A DNA stretch of 64,000 nucleotides. Origin: ZC4RG35 sp040878345 (GTDB taxonomy: Bacteria; Actinomycetota; Acidimicrobiia; Spongiisociales; ZC4RG35). A model generated the notes under the pieces. It did no database searches. It was not told the DNA's origin and saw only the letters and a list, made by a program, of their open reading frames with translations. Position numbers and translations under genes: made by a program. The stretch spans positions 124,001 to 188,000 of the forward strand of contig JBBDML010000018.1 in the NCBI GenBank assembly GCA_040878345.1, given 5' to 3'. Numbering within the stretch: the first letter of the stretch is position 1; every line of letters begins with the position of its first letter. Positions 16,562 through 25,879 of the stretch are shown piece by piece.

Positions 16562-18040
16562 TTGAGCGCCATCACCAGCCCCACGAGCACCGTCGACTAC
16601 AGCCGCAAGTGGCTGGTGATGATCGCAGTGGTGGCCGGTGTAATCCTCGCCACCATCGACGGCTCGATCGTGAACGTGGCCATGCCCACCCTGGTCGAGA
16701 GTCTTGACACCAGCTTCAGCGTGATCCAATGGGTTTCGCTGGCCTATCTGCTGACCATCGCCACCCTCACCCTGGGGATGGGTCGGCTGGGAGACGTGAT
16801 CGGGAAGAGGACCCTCTATGCCATCGGGTTCGGTGTCTTCACCGTCGCCTCTGCCCTATGTGGCCTCGCCCCCAGTGTCGAATGGCTGATCGCCTTCCGG
16901 GTGGTGCAGGCCCTGGGCTCGGTGCTGGTGTTGGCGCTGGGATCGGCCATCCTGGTCGAGGCCTTCCCACCAAACGAACGGGGCAAGGCCCTCGGGTGGG
17001 TGGGCACCGCGGTGTCGCTCGGCATCATCACCGGCCCGGTTGTCGGAGGATTGATCATCTCCGGTTTCGGATGGAGGCCCATCTTCCTGGTCAATATCCC
17101 GGTTGGGATCGTCGGCACCTGGCTCGCCATCCGCTACGTGCCGAAGAAGGGCCCGGTCCCCGGTCAGAGTTTCGACGTGCCGGGCACCATTCTGATGAGC
17201 ACGGCGCTGTTCTCCCTGTCCCTCTCCCTCACCCTCGGCCAGGACATGGGATACGGGTCGACTCCGATCCTGATCGGTTTCGCGGTGGCGGCGATTGCAG
17301 CCGTTGCCTTCGTCGTCGCCGAGCTTCGGGCCGAGTCTCCGATGCTCCAACTCCGGCTGTTCCGTAACCCGGTCCTGACGGTGAGCGTGGCCTCTGGATA
17401 CCTCGCATTCGTCTGTCTCTCCGCGACCTTCCTGCTCATGCCCTTCTACATGCAGGGCGTGTTGGGCTATGAGGTCGGGTTCATCGGTCTGCTGCTGGGG
17501 GCGGCGCCCTTGGCAATGGGCGTCGTCTCTCCCCTCTCAGGGAGCCTATCCGACAAGGTCGGGATCCGTCGCCTCACCCTGATCGGTTTGATGTTGATCG
17601 CTGCCGCCTATCTGGTCCTCCTCACCTTCGACACCCAGACCACTCCGCTCGGCTACCTGCTCCATGCGCTGCCTCTCGGGATCGGCGTCGGCCTGTTCCA
17701 GTCACCCAACAACAGCGCCATCATGGGCTCGGTCCCTCCCGAGTACATGGGGGTGGGAGGCGGCCTCCTCACCATCACCAGGCTGTTCGGGAGCATCTCA
17801 GGGGTTGCACTGCTCGGCTCGATCTGGGCAGCCAGCGTCGCTTCGGCGGCGGGGGGCGAGCTTCCCCCCGGAGGGGCGTCCACCGCCGATCCGATAGCTC
17901 AGGTGTCAGGGCTCCACACTACGTTCACCGTGGCTGCGGTGATCATGGCCGTAGCCCTTGTGATCGGGGTCTGGGGCTTCCGAAACGAGCGTCTGACCAG
18001 GGCCGCCGCCGGGTCAGAACCGTTCCCTGCCGAGGCTTAG
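16562..18040 (+). CDS. MFS drug-exporter, DHA2 (14-TM) family
   Basis: 492 aa from a TTG start. About 14 membrane helices. Signature motifs: ATIDGSIVNVAMPTL (motif D1), LGMGRLGDVIGKRTLY (motif A), and motif C in GWVGTAVSLGIITGPVVGGLI. Proton-driven export of small hydrophobic compounds is typical; the substrate is unknown. No adjacent TetR-type regulator. The 3' end overlaps convergent menE by 27 bases. Confidence 0.92.
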   Translation: MSAITSPTSTVDYSRKWLVMIAVVAGVILATIDGSIVNVAMPTLVESLDTSFSVIQWVSLAYLLTIATLTLGMGRLGDVIGKRTLYAIGFGVFTVASALCGLAPSVEWLIAFRVVQALGSVLVLALGSAILVEAFPPNERGKALGWVGTAVSLGIITGPVVGGLIISGFGWRPIFLVNIPVGIVGTWLAIRYVPKKGPVPGQSFDVPGTILMSTALFSLSLSLTLGQDMGYGSTPILIGFAVAAIAAVAFVVAELRAESPMLQLRLFRNPVLTVSVASGYLAFVCLSATFLLMPFYMQGVLGYEVGFIGLLLGAAPLAMGVVSPLSGSLSDKVGIRRLTLIGLMLIAAAYLVLLTFDTQTTPLGYLLHALPLGIGVGLFQSPNNSAIMGSVPPEYMGVGGGLLTITRLFGSISGVALLGSIWAASVASAAGGELPPGGASTADPIAQVSGLHTTFTVAAVIMAVALVIGVWGFRNERLTRAAAGSEPFPAEA

Positions 18041-19222
18041 GTCGATCGCCCGCTGCCGATCGGGCTTTCCCAGAACGGTCTTCGGGATCTCCCCGACCCG
18101 GGCCCATCTCTTGGGGACCATGTGACCCGGGAGTCTCGCCCGCAGCCAGGCGCTGAGATCCTCGGACGAGGCATCCCCGGTGTGGAGACAGGCAAGGGCC
18201 AAACCCCACTCGGGGTCGGGCACGCCGAACACCAATATCTCGCCGGCGTCTGGGTGTTGGGCCAACTCGATCTCGACCAGCCCGGGGTCGACGTTCTCCC
18301 CACCGGAAACCACCACTGTGTCCGCCCTGCCCAACACCCTGAGGGCCCCCTCTTCGTCGATCACACCGAGGTCATTGGTGACCAACCAGCGGTCATCCCG
18401 GTCGGGCTCGCCGAGGTAACCGGGAGAGACCTGGCCGCCGGCAACGGCGATCCGCCCATCGGGCTCGATACGAAGCTCCACACCCGGAATAGGGTGGACC
18501 TTGCGCTCCGGTGGTGAGCCGGGGCGTAGGGTCGCAACCTGTCCGAAGGTCTCGGTCATCCCGTAGCTGGGCAATGCCGGGATCCCGGCCGCAATCGCCC
18601 GTTCCAGGAGGCCATCCGGCATGGGCCCACCGCCGATCAGCACCGCCTTGAGCCTGTGGTAGGGGCCGGGGTCATGGTCGAGGACCCGGGTCAACATGGT
18701 GGCCACCACCGAGACCATGCTCACCCCGACCTTCATTGCCTCGACCAACGCAGCCGGGTCGAACCCGTCCAAGAGTCGCACCGCCCCTCCGGCGTGGGCC
18801 GACCTCACCAGGATCGAGAGGCCCGCCACGTGATGTAGCGGCAGGGCGAGCAGCCAGGTGTCATCGGGCCCGTGAGCCAAGTGTCGTTCGGAGCCGGTGG
18901 AGGCTGCCTCCAGATTGGCCATGGTGAGACGGACTCCCCTGGGTTCCCCGGTCGACCCGGAGGTGAAGACCACCAGCTCTGTTCCCTCGGCTTCGCCCAG
19001 TGAAACGTGGGAGTCGACCCGCCCCATGACGATGGCGCCGCCACCGGAGATCCCGGCGAGGAGATCGAACACGGATGGTGGGTCGAGCCGGGGACGGAGG
19101 ATCGACGGTTCCCGGGTCACCCGTTGCTCGACCTCGGTCAGCGTCTCCGCATAGGTCCAGAGCCGATTTGAGGTCACCAGGAAGGGAGCGGACCCGGGGT
19201 GGCGTCGGAGCCATTCGATCAC
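18014..19222 (-). CDS. menE: o-Succinylbenzoate-CoA ligase-like AMP-forming enzyme
   Basis: 402 aa from GTG 19222. Motifs of the ANL superfamily: P-loop FTSGSTGEPRG, LPLHHVAGLSILV, the acceptor region SYGMTETFGQ, the adenosine site DRWLVTNDLG, and the hinge with catalytic Lys near the end (PKTVLGKPDRQRAI). Short length and position back-to-back with menB and menA make MenE the best call: it activates o-succinylbenzoate for menaquinone synthesis. A frame open to 19321 is rejected because it would run through the divergent menB start. Confidence 0.88.
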   Translation of the reverse strand: MIEWLRRHPGSAPFLVTSNRLWTYAETLTEVEQRVTREPSILRPRLDPPSVFDLLAGISGGGAIVMGRVDSHVSLGEAEGTELVVFTSGSTGEPRGVRLTMANLEAASTGSERHLAHGPDDTWLLALPLHHVAGLSILVRSAHAGGAVRLLDGFDPAALVEAMKVGVSMVSVVATMLTRVLDHDPGPYHRLKAVLIGGGPMPDGLLERAIAAGIPALPSYGMTETFGQVATLRPGSPPERKVHPIPGVELRIEPDGRIAVAGGQVSPGYLGEPDRDDRWLVTNDLGVIDEEGALRVLGRADTVVVSGGENVDPGLVEIELAQHPDAGEILVFGVPDPEWGLALACLHTGDASSEDLSAWLRARLPGHMVPKRWARVGEIPKTVLGKPDRQRAIDLSLGRERF

Positions 19223-19253
19223 GGGTCGATTGTGGCCCTTATCCTGCGCCTTC

Positions 19254-20144
19254 GTGGTATCAGCGATCTTCGACGAGACAGCATGGGACCCGGTCCCTGG
19301 ATTCGACCTGACCGACATCACCTACCACCGGGCACGGGGTGCCGGCGTGGTCCGAGTCGCCTTCGACCGCCCGGAGGTCCGCAATGCCTTCAGACCCCAC
19401 ACCGTCGACGAGCTCTACGCAGTCCTCGACCATGCCCGCCAAACCACCAACGTCGGGTGTGTCCTCCTCACCGGCAATGGCCCTTCACCCAAGGACGGAG
19501 GCTGGGCCTTCTGCTCCGGAGGGGACCAGCGGATCCGGGGCAAGGACGGCTATCAATATGGCGATGAGGGCGAGGTCGAGCCGGGACGCGTGGGGAGGCT
19601 CCACATCCTCGAGGTGCAACGTCTGATCCGCTTCATGCCCAAAGTGGTGATCGCGGTGGTGCCGGGGTGGGCCGTTGGCGGGGGCCACAGCCTCCACGTC
19701 GTCTGCGACCTGACGATCGCCTCCGAGGAGCATGCCCGGTTCAAGCAGACCGATGCAGATGTGGCTTCCTTTGACGCCGGTTACGGCTCCGCCTATCTGG
19801 CGAGACAGGTAGGACAGAAGAAGGCGAGGGAGATCTTCTTCCTCGGGCGCGAGTACACCGCACGCCAGGCCGAGGCCATGGGCATGGTCAATGCGGTGGC
19901 ACCTCACGGCGATCTCGAGGCGGTAGCCCTCGATTGGGCGAGGGAGGTCTGCGCCAAGAGCCCGATGTCACAGCGGATGCTCAAGTTCGCCTTCAACATG
20001 ATCGACGACGGCCTGGTCGGCCAACAGATCTTCGCCGGCGAGGCCACCCGACTCGGCTACATGACCGACGAGGCTCAGGAAGGCCGCGAGTCGTTCCTGG
20101 AGAAGCGTGACGCTGACTTCACCAGGTTCCCCTGGCACTTCTGA
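19254..20144 (+). CDS. menB: 1,4-Dihydroxy-2-naphthoyl-CoA synthase
   Basis: 296 aa from GTG 19254 (GTG or ATG candidates lie up to 24 bases earlier). Crotonase fold with RVAFDRPEVRNAFRPHTVDEL, FCSGGDQRIRGKDGY (oxyanion-hole region), VVPGWAVGGGHSLHVVCDLTIA and the family segment FKQTDADVASFDAGYGSAYLARQVGQKKAREIFFLGR. It cyclises o-succinylbenzoyl-CoA. It is divergent from menE with only about 30 bases between the starts, so the promoters overlap or the mRNAs are leaderless. menA follows after 4 bases. Confidence 0.95.
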   Translation: MVSAIFDETAWDPVPGFDLTDITYHRARGAGVVRVAFDRPEVRNAFRPHTVDELYAVLDHARQTTNVGCVLLTGNGPSPKDGGWAFCSGGDQRIRGKDGYQYGDEGEVEPGRVGRLHILEVQRLIRFMPKVVIAVVPGWAVGGGHSLHVVCDLTIASEEHARFKQTDADVASFDAGYGSAYLARQVGQKKAREIFFLGREYTARQAEAMGMVNAVAPHGDLEAVALDWAREVCAKSPMSQRMLKFAFNMIDDGLVGQQIFAGEATRLGYMTDEAQEGRESFLEKRDADFTRFPWHF

Positions 20145-20148
20145 GCCG

Positions 20149-21033
20149 ATGACCCGGTTCCGGTACTGGAAGACTGCCGCCCGGCTCCACACCCTCCCGG
20201 CCGCAGTGGTTCCGGTGCTGGTCGGCGGCGGGTTGGCATACGGGGACGAGGTGTTCCGCTGGGATGCCTTCGTCTGGGCGTTGATCGGCGCCCTCTCCAT
20301 CCAGATCTCCGCGAACTTCGCCAACGATGCCTCGGATGCCCATCGGGGAGCCGACACCGCCGATCGCCTGGGCCCGCCTCGGATGGTGGCGCTCGGAGTG
20401 ATCCGGCCGTCGCGGATGTGGGCAGCCACCTGGGCAGCCATCGCCATCGCTGCCATCGCGGGAGTCGCCCTGACACTCATCGCCGGCCCCTGGGTGCTGG
20501 TGATAGGAGCGGCCGCGGTGCTGGCGATGCTCGGCTATGTGGGGGGTCCCATCCCATACGGGTATCGGGGGCTGGGAGAGGTCTTCGTCTTCGTCTTCTT
20601 CGGGTTGGTGGCCACCGCCGGCTCGCGGTTCGTCCACGACGGGAATACCCCCCGATCGGCATGGTTGCTGGCGGTGCCGGTAGGGCTTCTGGTCACCGCC
20701 ATTCTGGTGGTCAACAACCTCAGAGACATCGGCACCGACGAGGTCGCCGGGAAGCGGACACTTGCGGTGGTCATGGGCGCCGCCCCCACACGACGGCTGT
20801 TCACCATCCTGGTCTATGGCGCCTACCTGGTGATCGCGGCTTTGGCCATTGCCGCCCTCACCCCCAGGGCCACGGCACTGGCGGTGCTGGTGGCGCCGAT
20901 TGCCGCCGCCCCGGTGCGGATGGTCAACTCGGGAGCGGAGGGCGCAGACCTGATCGGGGCGCTGACGCTGACTGCCCGAGCCCATCTCTGGACCGGGGTG
21001 ATGCTGACGATCGGCGCCGTGGTCACGCTCTGA
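20149..21033 (+). CDS. menA: 1,4-Dihydroxy-2-naphthoate polyprenyltransferase
   Basis: 294 aa, about eight membrane helices of the UbiA superfamily. First Asp-rich motif NFANDASDAHRGAD, second NNLRDIGTDEVAGKRTLAVVMG; both bind the Mg-diphosphate of the isoprenoid donor. It attaches the polyprenyl tail in the membrane and makes demethylmenaquinone. Starts four bases after menB. Together with menE this indicates menaquinone-based respiration, which fits the b-type succinate dehydrogenase at the right end of the window. Confidence 0.95.
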   Translation: MTRFRYWKTAARLHTLPAAVVPVLVGGGLAYGDEVFRWDAFVWALIGALSIQISANFANDASDAHRGADTADRLGPPRMVALGVIRPSRMWAATWAAIAIAAIAGVALTLIAGPWVLVIGAAAVLAMLGYVGGPIPYGYRGLGEVFVFVFFGLVATAGSRFVHDGNTPRSAWLLAVPVGLLVTAILVVNNLRDIGTDEVAGKRTLAVVMGAAPTRRLFTILVYGAYLVIAALAIAALTPRATALAVLVAPIAAAPVRMVNSGAEGADLIGALTLTARAHLWTGVMLTIGAVVTL

Positions 21034-21058
21034 GTGGACTGCTCCGCCCTGGCCGTGG

Positions 21059-21547
21059 CTATCGCTGAGGGTCACCGCGGCGGACCTGTAGCTGTGACCC
21101 GACCACCATCGCAGCCGCCAACAGCACGAGGTTCTTGACCACGAACTCACCCTCAACGGTGAGCTTCAGCGGATTCCCATCCTGGAAGGCGACCTCGGGG
21201 TGGAGCAGGAACACCAGGAAAGTCCCGATGAGCTGCACCGAGAGGACCGCTAGCACCAGACGCAACCCCAGGTTGACCATCAGCCCGACCCCAACCAGCA
21301 ACTCGACCCCACCCAGGGCGGGCACGAACCAGTCGGGGTCGACCCAGTACACAGTGGAGGCCACCAGGTCGACCACCGGTGAGACACCAAGCACTTTAAG
21401 GGCCCCGAACCAGATGAAGACCACGGCCAGGGATACCCGAAGCGCAGGAACGCCCCAACGATGGAGGAATGGGAGCAGGACTCGATCGGCGCGTTGGATG
21501 ATGGTCCCCACCCCATCAATCCTCGTCGCCTGCGAGTGCTGATCCAA
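21059..21547 (-). CDS. DoxX/DUF417-like membrane protein
   Basis: 162 aa with four hydrophobic segments: about 33-54 (ALRVSLAVVFIWFGALKVLG), 73-95, 97-115 and 136-152. The segments FIWFGALKVLG and VEGEFVVKNLVLLAAAMVV match the DoxX-like/DUF417 group. Members are linked to membrane redox or stress functions, but no reaction is certain. It ends close to menA, convergently. Confidence 0.75.
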   Translation of the reverse strand: MDQHSQATRIDGVGTIIQRADRVLLPFLHRWGVPALRVSLAVVFIWFGALKVLGVSPVVDLVASTVYWVDPDWFVPALGGVELLVGVGLMVNLGLRLVLAVLSVQLIGTFLVFLLHPEVAFQDGNPLKLTVEGEFVVKNLVLLAAAMVVGSQLQVRRGDPQR

Positions 21548-21606
21548 AGTGAGGACGAGCTGGTGTCGCCAGGAACCGGCGACAATACCAGAGCGTCAAA
21601 AGTCAC

Positions 21607-22419
21607 ATGAGAAGACTCGGTCTGCTGACAACGCTCGTCTTGATCGCCACCGCCTGTCTGGGCAGCGATTTCACCGACAGCCTGGAGGGGCAGTGGATCC
21701 TGGAATCCGGAACCAGTGACGGCCAGGCGATCACGATGCTCGACTCCCATCCAATCACCCTGAGACTCGAGGGGAGCCGGATCAGCGGCACCGCAGCCTG
21801 CAACTCCTATGCCGGCAACTATCGAGTGGCCTCCAATGGGAACTTCCAGGTGATCGAAGGGGTGGCCGTCACCGAGATGGCCTGCTCCCCGGAAGAGGCG
21901 ATGGAGTCGGAGGCCCAATACCTTGCCGCACTGGTCGCCGTCGACAAGGTGGTGCTCACCGATGGGACCTTGACACTCACCGGCGGGGGGCACGAGTTGG
22001 TGTTCTCGGTGGACGAGGACGCACCGTCCCTCGGAGCCGGCACCAGCGACGAGGCCGACACCCCGGTCAGCAATGTCGACTGGTTCGGGTCCGAGACCTA
22101 CGGTGACTGGGTCCTGGCGTCGGGAACCGTCGATGGCCGGGCCATCCCGATGGTCGGGTCCAACCCAATCACCCTCACCGTCAGCGCCCAGGGCTTTGGC
22201 GGCACCGTGTGCAATGAGTACGGGTTCGCCCTGCCCCTGCCCGAAGACGGGTCATTCCCCCCGATCGTCTCGACGATGATGCTGTGCCAGCCACAAACGA
22301 TCATGGACTCGGAGTCGGCCTACCTGGGCGCTCTGCAGCGCTTCCAGAGCGCATCTGTGGTCGAAGGTCGGCTGATGATCGAGGGCGACGGGGTCGAGTT
22401 GATCTACGACCCCGCCTGA
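21607..22419 (+). CDS. Lipoprotein with two META (HslJ-like) domains
   Basis: 270 aa. Lipobox LIATAC (Cys17). Two tandem META domains: the first (about 27-135) has GQWILESGTSDGQAI, ISGTAACNSYAGNYRV and TEMACSPEEAMESEAQYLAAL; the second (about 160-268) has GDWVLASGTVDGRAI, FGGTVCNEYGF and TMMLCQPQTIMDSESAYLGAL. Each keeps the paired Cys that probably forms a disulfide. META domains are small envelope modules without a known catalytic role. Confidence 0.85.
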   Translation: MRRLGLLTTLVLIATACLGSDFTDSLEGQWILESGTSDGQAITMLDSHPITLRLEGSRISGTAACNSYAGNYRVASNGNFQVIEGVAVTEMACSPEEAMESEAQYLAALVAVDKVVLTDGTLTLTGGGHELVFSVDEDAPSLGAGTSDEADTPVSNVDWFGSETYGDWVLASGTVDGRAIPMVGSNPITLTVSAQGFGGTVCNEYGFALPLPEDGSFPPIVSTMMLCQPQTIMDSESAYLGALQRFQSASVVEGRLMIEGDGVELIYDPA

Positions 22420-22467
22420 GGGGCTGAGTAGACCGGCATCGGGGACGGGCGTAACCTTCGCCGACCA

Positions 22468-25107
22468 GTGCCACACCTCTACCACTTCGCCGATGCCGAC
22501 GGCGCAGACCGCGACCTCCTCGGCGGCAAAGGCGCCGGCCTGGCGACCATGACCGACCTCGGCCTCCCGGTCCCGCCAGGGTTCATCCTGACCACCGAGG
22601 TATGCCGGAGTGCCATGGCCACCGGGTCCCTGCCCGATGACCTGTGGCAAGAAGTGGAGGCCGCGGTGACCCGTCTCGAGGCCGAGACCGGGCGGACCTT
22701 CGGGGCGGGGCCGGTGCCCCTGCTCCTCTCGGTGCGGTCCGGGTCGAAGTTCTCGATGCCGGGGATGATGGACACCGTCCTCAACCTCGGCGTCAATGAG
22801 GAGGTGGTCGAGGACCTCGTCGCCTGGTCCAATGACCCCCATTTCGCCTGGGACGTCTATCGCCGCTTCCTTCAGATGTATGGCGACGTGGTCCTGGGGG
22901 TCGAGGACCACCGCTTCCAGGGGATACTCACCGAGCTCAGAGCTCGCCGCGGGGTGGTCGACGACTCTCAACTGACCGCACAGGACCTCAAGCGGGCCAC
23001 CACCATGTTTCGGGCCCTGGTCGAAGAGCATCGCCCGGGCCAGCTTCCCACCGACCCCCGGCTCCAGCTCCAGGGTGCGATCAGGGCGGTGTTCGACTCC
23101 TGGGGCAACAAGCGTGCCGTCGACTACCGCCGGCTCAACGGGATCTCAGGGACGTTGGGGACCGCGGCCAGTGTCCAGATGATGGTGTTCGGTGACATGG
23201 GCGAGGACTCCGGTACCGGGGTCTGCTTCACCAGGGACCCATCCACCGGCGCCCGTCGCTACTACGGCGACTACCTGCCCCAGGCCCAGGGCGAAGACGT
23301 GGTGGGCGGGATTCGCAATGCCGTTAACCTCGACGAGCTCGCCGGGATCCACCCCGAGTGCCATCAGCAGCTGATTGGTCATATGGAGCGGCTGGAGACC
23401 CACTACCGGGACATGATGGACATCGAGTTCACCATCGAAAAGGGCGTCCTCCACGTGCTTCAGGCGAGGGTCGGGAAACGGACCGCCGAGGCTGCTATCC
23501 GCATGGCGGTGGCCATGGCGGGAGAGGGCATGATCGACCGCGCCGAGGCGGTGCGTCGTGTCGACCCCGACTCACTGGAGCAGCTGCACCGCCCCAGGAT
23601 CGCCCCCGGAAACAAGACGCCGCCCCTGGTCACCGGGGTGGCCGCCTCCCCCGGCGCCGCTTCGGGGATGGTGGTGTTCGACTCCGAGGAGGCGGTGACC
23701 CGGGCCAAGGCCGGGGAAGCGGTGATATTGGTACGATCCGAGACCACCCCCAATGACATCCACGGGATGGCGGCGGCGGTCGGCATCTTGACCAGCCACG
23801 GAGGCAAGACCTCTCATGCCGCAGTGGTGGCCCGCGGGATGGGCAAGCCGGCGGTGACCGGGGCGGCCCGTCTCCAGGTGGACACCGCCAACCGGGTGGC
23901 TCATGTTCGAGGACAGGAGTTCGGACCGGGTGAGTTCCTCACCATCGATGGCACCACGGGCCGCGTGTACCTGGGCCCGGTGGATCTGGTGGCCCCCGAG
24001 CAGCTTCCGGCCCTCGCCGAGCTGATGTCATGGGCCGACGAGTTCAGGACCATGGGGGTCCGAGCAAATGCCGACACCCCCGCCGACGCCGTCGAGGCAC
24101 GGGGCCGTGGCGCGGCCGGGATTGGGCTGGCCCGGACCGAGCACATGTTCATGGGCGAGCGCCTGCAGGTGGTCCAGAGGATCATCCTCTCCAAGACCCC
24201 GCGAGACCGAAAGACCGCCCTCGAGGAGCTGGAGCGGCTCCAGGTCGGGGACTTCGAAGGGTTGCTGGAGGTGATGGACGGCTTGCCAGTGGTGGTGAGG
24301 CTCCTCGATCCCCCGCTCCACGAGTTCCTCCCGTCCCGGCTCGAATTGGAGCAGGAGGCGCTGCGACGGGTCAGAGCCGGCAAGCCCATCGATGACCTCC
24401 GCGCCATGTCCGACCAGGTGGCACGGTGGGAGGAGGTCAACCCGATGCTGGGGCTTCGCGGGGTCCGCCTCGGCTTGATGGTGGCCGACTTGTACCGGAT
24501 GCAAGCCAGGGCGGCAGTGACCGCCCTCTGCAGGCGACTCGAGGCCGGGGGCAACCCGATCCTGGAGATCATGGTCCCCCTGGTGGCCACCGCCGAGGAG
24601 CTGCGCCGGATGAGGGCCGTGATCGAAGAGGAGATCGCTCGGGCTGCCGAGGCCAGCGGTCGCGATCTCCACGTCCCCATCGGGACCATGATCGAGCTGC
24701 CCCGCGCCGCCCTCACCGCAGGTGAGATCGCCACCGTCGCCGACTTCTTCTCATTCGGGACCAACGACCTCACCCAGATGACCTACGGGTTGAGCCGGGA
24801 CGACGCCGAGGGCCTCTTCCTGAGGGACTACCTGGAACAAGGGATTCTCGAGTCCGACCCGTTCCAGACCATCGACCGTCAGGGAGTCGGGAGGCTGATC
24901 CGGGTGGCCTGTCTCGAAGGGCGGGCCGCCAATCCCGACCTCAAGCTGGGGCTTTGCGGCGAGCATGGAGGAGACCCCGCATCGATCGCGTTCGTCGATG
25001 AGATCGGGCTCGACTACGTGTCGGCCAGCCCGCCACGGGTCGAGGGAGCCCGATTGGCGGCGGCCCAGGCCGAGCTAGCCGGTGGCGAGATGATCGACAG
25101 CCGCTAA
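22468..25107 (+). CDS. ppdK: Pyruvate, phosphate dikinase
   Basis: 879 aa, full length, from GTG 22468. Interconverts pyruvate + ATP + Pi and PEP + AMP + PPi. The N-terminal ATP-grasp region (LLGGKGAGLATMTDLGLPVPPGFILT, SVRSGSKFSMPGMMDTVLNLG) is followed by the swivelling phosphohistidine domain (LTSHGGKTSHAAVVARGMG, catalytic His450) and the C-terminal TIM barrel with MIELPRAAL, FSFGTNDLTQMTYG and the catalytic Cys830 in GLCGEHGGDP. Presence of a membrane pyrophosphatase at 46.2-48.2 kb fits a PPi-using metabolism. The 3' end overlaps convergent meaB by 33 bases. Confidence 0.97.
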   Translation: MPHLYHFADADGADRDLLGGKGAGLATMTDLGLPVPPGFILTTEVCRSAMATGSLPDDLWQEVEAAVTRLEAETGRTFGAGPVPLLLSVRSGSKFSMPGMMDTVLNLGVNEEVVEDLVAWSNDPHFAWDVYRRFLQMYGDVVLGVEDHRFQGILTELRARRGVVDDSQLTAQDLKRATTMFRALVEEHRPGQLPTDPRLQLQGAIRAVFDSWGNKRAVDYRRLNGISGTLGTAASVQMMVFGDMGEDSGTGVCFTRDPSTGARRYYGDYLPQAQGEDVVGGIRNAVNLDELAGIHPECHQQLIGHMERLETHYRDMMDIEFTIEKGVLHVLQARVGKRTAEAAIRMAVAMAGEGMIDRAEAVRRVDPDSLEQLHRPRIAPGNKTPPLVTGVAASPGAASGMVVFDSEEAVTRAKAGEAVILVRSETTPNDIHGMAAAVGILTSHGGKTSHAAVVARGMGKPAVTGAARLQVDTANRVAHVRGQEFGPGEFLTIDGTTGRVYLGPVDLVAPEQLPALAELMSWADEFRTMGVRANADTPADAVEARGRGAAGIGLARTEHMFMGERLQVVQRIILSKTPRDRKTALEELERLQVGDFEGLLEVMDGLPVVVRLLDPPLHEFLPSRLELEQEALRRVRAGKPIDDLRAMSDQVARWEEVNPMLGLRGVRLGLMVADLYRMQARAAVTALCRRLEAGGNPILEIMVPLVATAEELRRMRAVIEEEIARAAEASGRDLHVPIGTMIELPRAALTAGEIATVADFFSFGTNDLTQMTYGLSRDDAEGLFLRDYLEQGILESDPFQTIDRQGVGRLIRVACLEGRAANPDLKLGLCGEHGGDPASIAFVDEIGLDYVSASPPRVEGARLAAAQAELAGGEMIDSR

Positions 25108-25773
25108 GAGCTCCTCCACACCCTCACCGGTGATCGCCGAGGTGGTCATGATCTCGATTCCCCGGCTGGCCGTGGTCTCGACCAGGGCCCGCTTGACCTC
25201 CTCGGCTCCGGGACGATCGGCCTTGTTGACGACCACCAGGTCGGCGATTTCGACGACACCGGCCTTCTCGGCCTGGATCTGGTCGCCCCAGGAGGGGCCG
25301 ACCACCAGGATCACCAGGTCGGCGACCCCCATCACCTCGACCTCCGACTGACCGATCCCCACCGTCTCCACGACGAGATCATCGAAACCGGCGAGGCCCA
25401 TCAGTCTCAGTGTGTCGGAGGCAGCCAGTGCCAGGCCCCCCAGATGGCCCCGTGTGGCCATGGAGCGGATATAGACCCCTTCGTCCCCGGCGTGGCCCTG
25501 CATCCTGATCCTGTCACCAAGCAGGGCGCCGCCTGTGATCGGGCTCGACGGATCGACTGCCAACACCGCCACGGTTCGACCGCGTGACCGAAGGAGACGG
25601 ATCATCGCCGAGATGAGCGTCGACTTCCCGGCCCCGGGCGGCCCGGTGACCCCGATCACTTCGTGGCGAGCCTCCGTGATGTCGAGGGAGTCGCCACCTT
25701 CGACCTGGCTGATGGCACGGGCCAGGGCTTTTCTGTCTCCGGCGCGCACCGCCTCGATCAGCTCGCGGTCCAT
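25075..25773 (-). CDS. meaB: Short MeaB/ArgK-family GTPase
   Basis: 232 aa. G1 P-loop GVTGPPGAGKS (44-51), LAVDPSSPITGGALLGDRIRM (family signature), IRSMATRGHLGGLA, G3-like VETVGIGQSEVEV, and NKAD (G4). MeaB loads and protects adenosylcobalamin mutases. Typical members have 310-330 residues with a C-terminal dimerisation arm; this one stops right after the G domain. No methylmalonyl-CoA or isobutyryl-CoA mutase gene is in the window. The N-terminal helix (AVRAGDRKALARAISQVE) is intact, so the shortness is C-terminal. Confidence 0.85.
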   Translation of the reverse strand: MDRELIEAVRAGDRKALARAISQVEGGDSLDITEARHEVIGVTGPPGAGKSTLISAMIRLLRSRGRTVAVLAVDPSSPITGGALLGDRIRMQGHAGDEGVYIRSMATRGHLGGLALAASDTLRLMGLAGFDDLVVETVGIGQSEVEVMGVADLVILVVGPSWGDQIQAEKAGVVEIADLVVVNKADRPGAEEVKRALVETTASRGIEIMTTSAITGEGVEELLAAVDHLATG

Positions 25774-25817
25774 TGCCGCAGCAGACTAAGGGTGCTGGGT
25801 GCCCCCGGCGGCGCAGG

Positions 25818-25866
25818 GAACCCCGGGTTGCGGACTTCGCTGAGCGGTGGTGGGAACCCTGGGTTC
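25818..25866. repeat. Dispersed palindromic repeat, copy C (reverse orientation)
   Basis: GAACCCCGGGTTG, then CGGACTTCGCTGAGCGGTGGTGG, then GAACCCTGGGTTC. Its reverse complement matches copy A apart from a few bases. It lies between meaB and the nifU-like gene, upstream of one and downstream of the other. Confidence 0.9.
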
Positions 25867-25879
25867 GCGGCGGGTGCCG

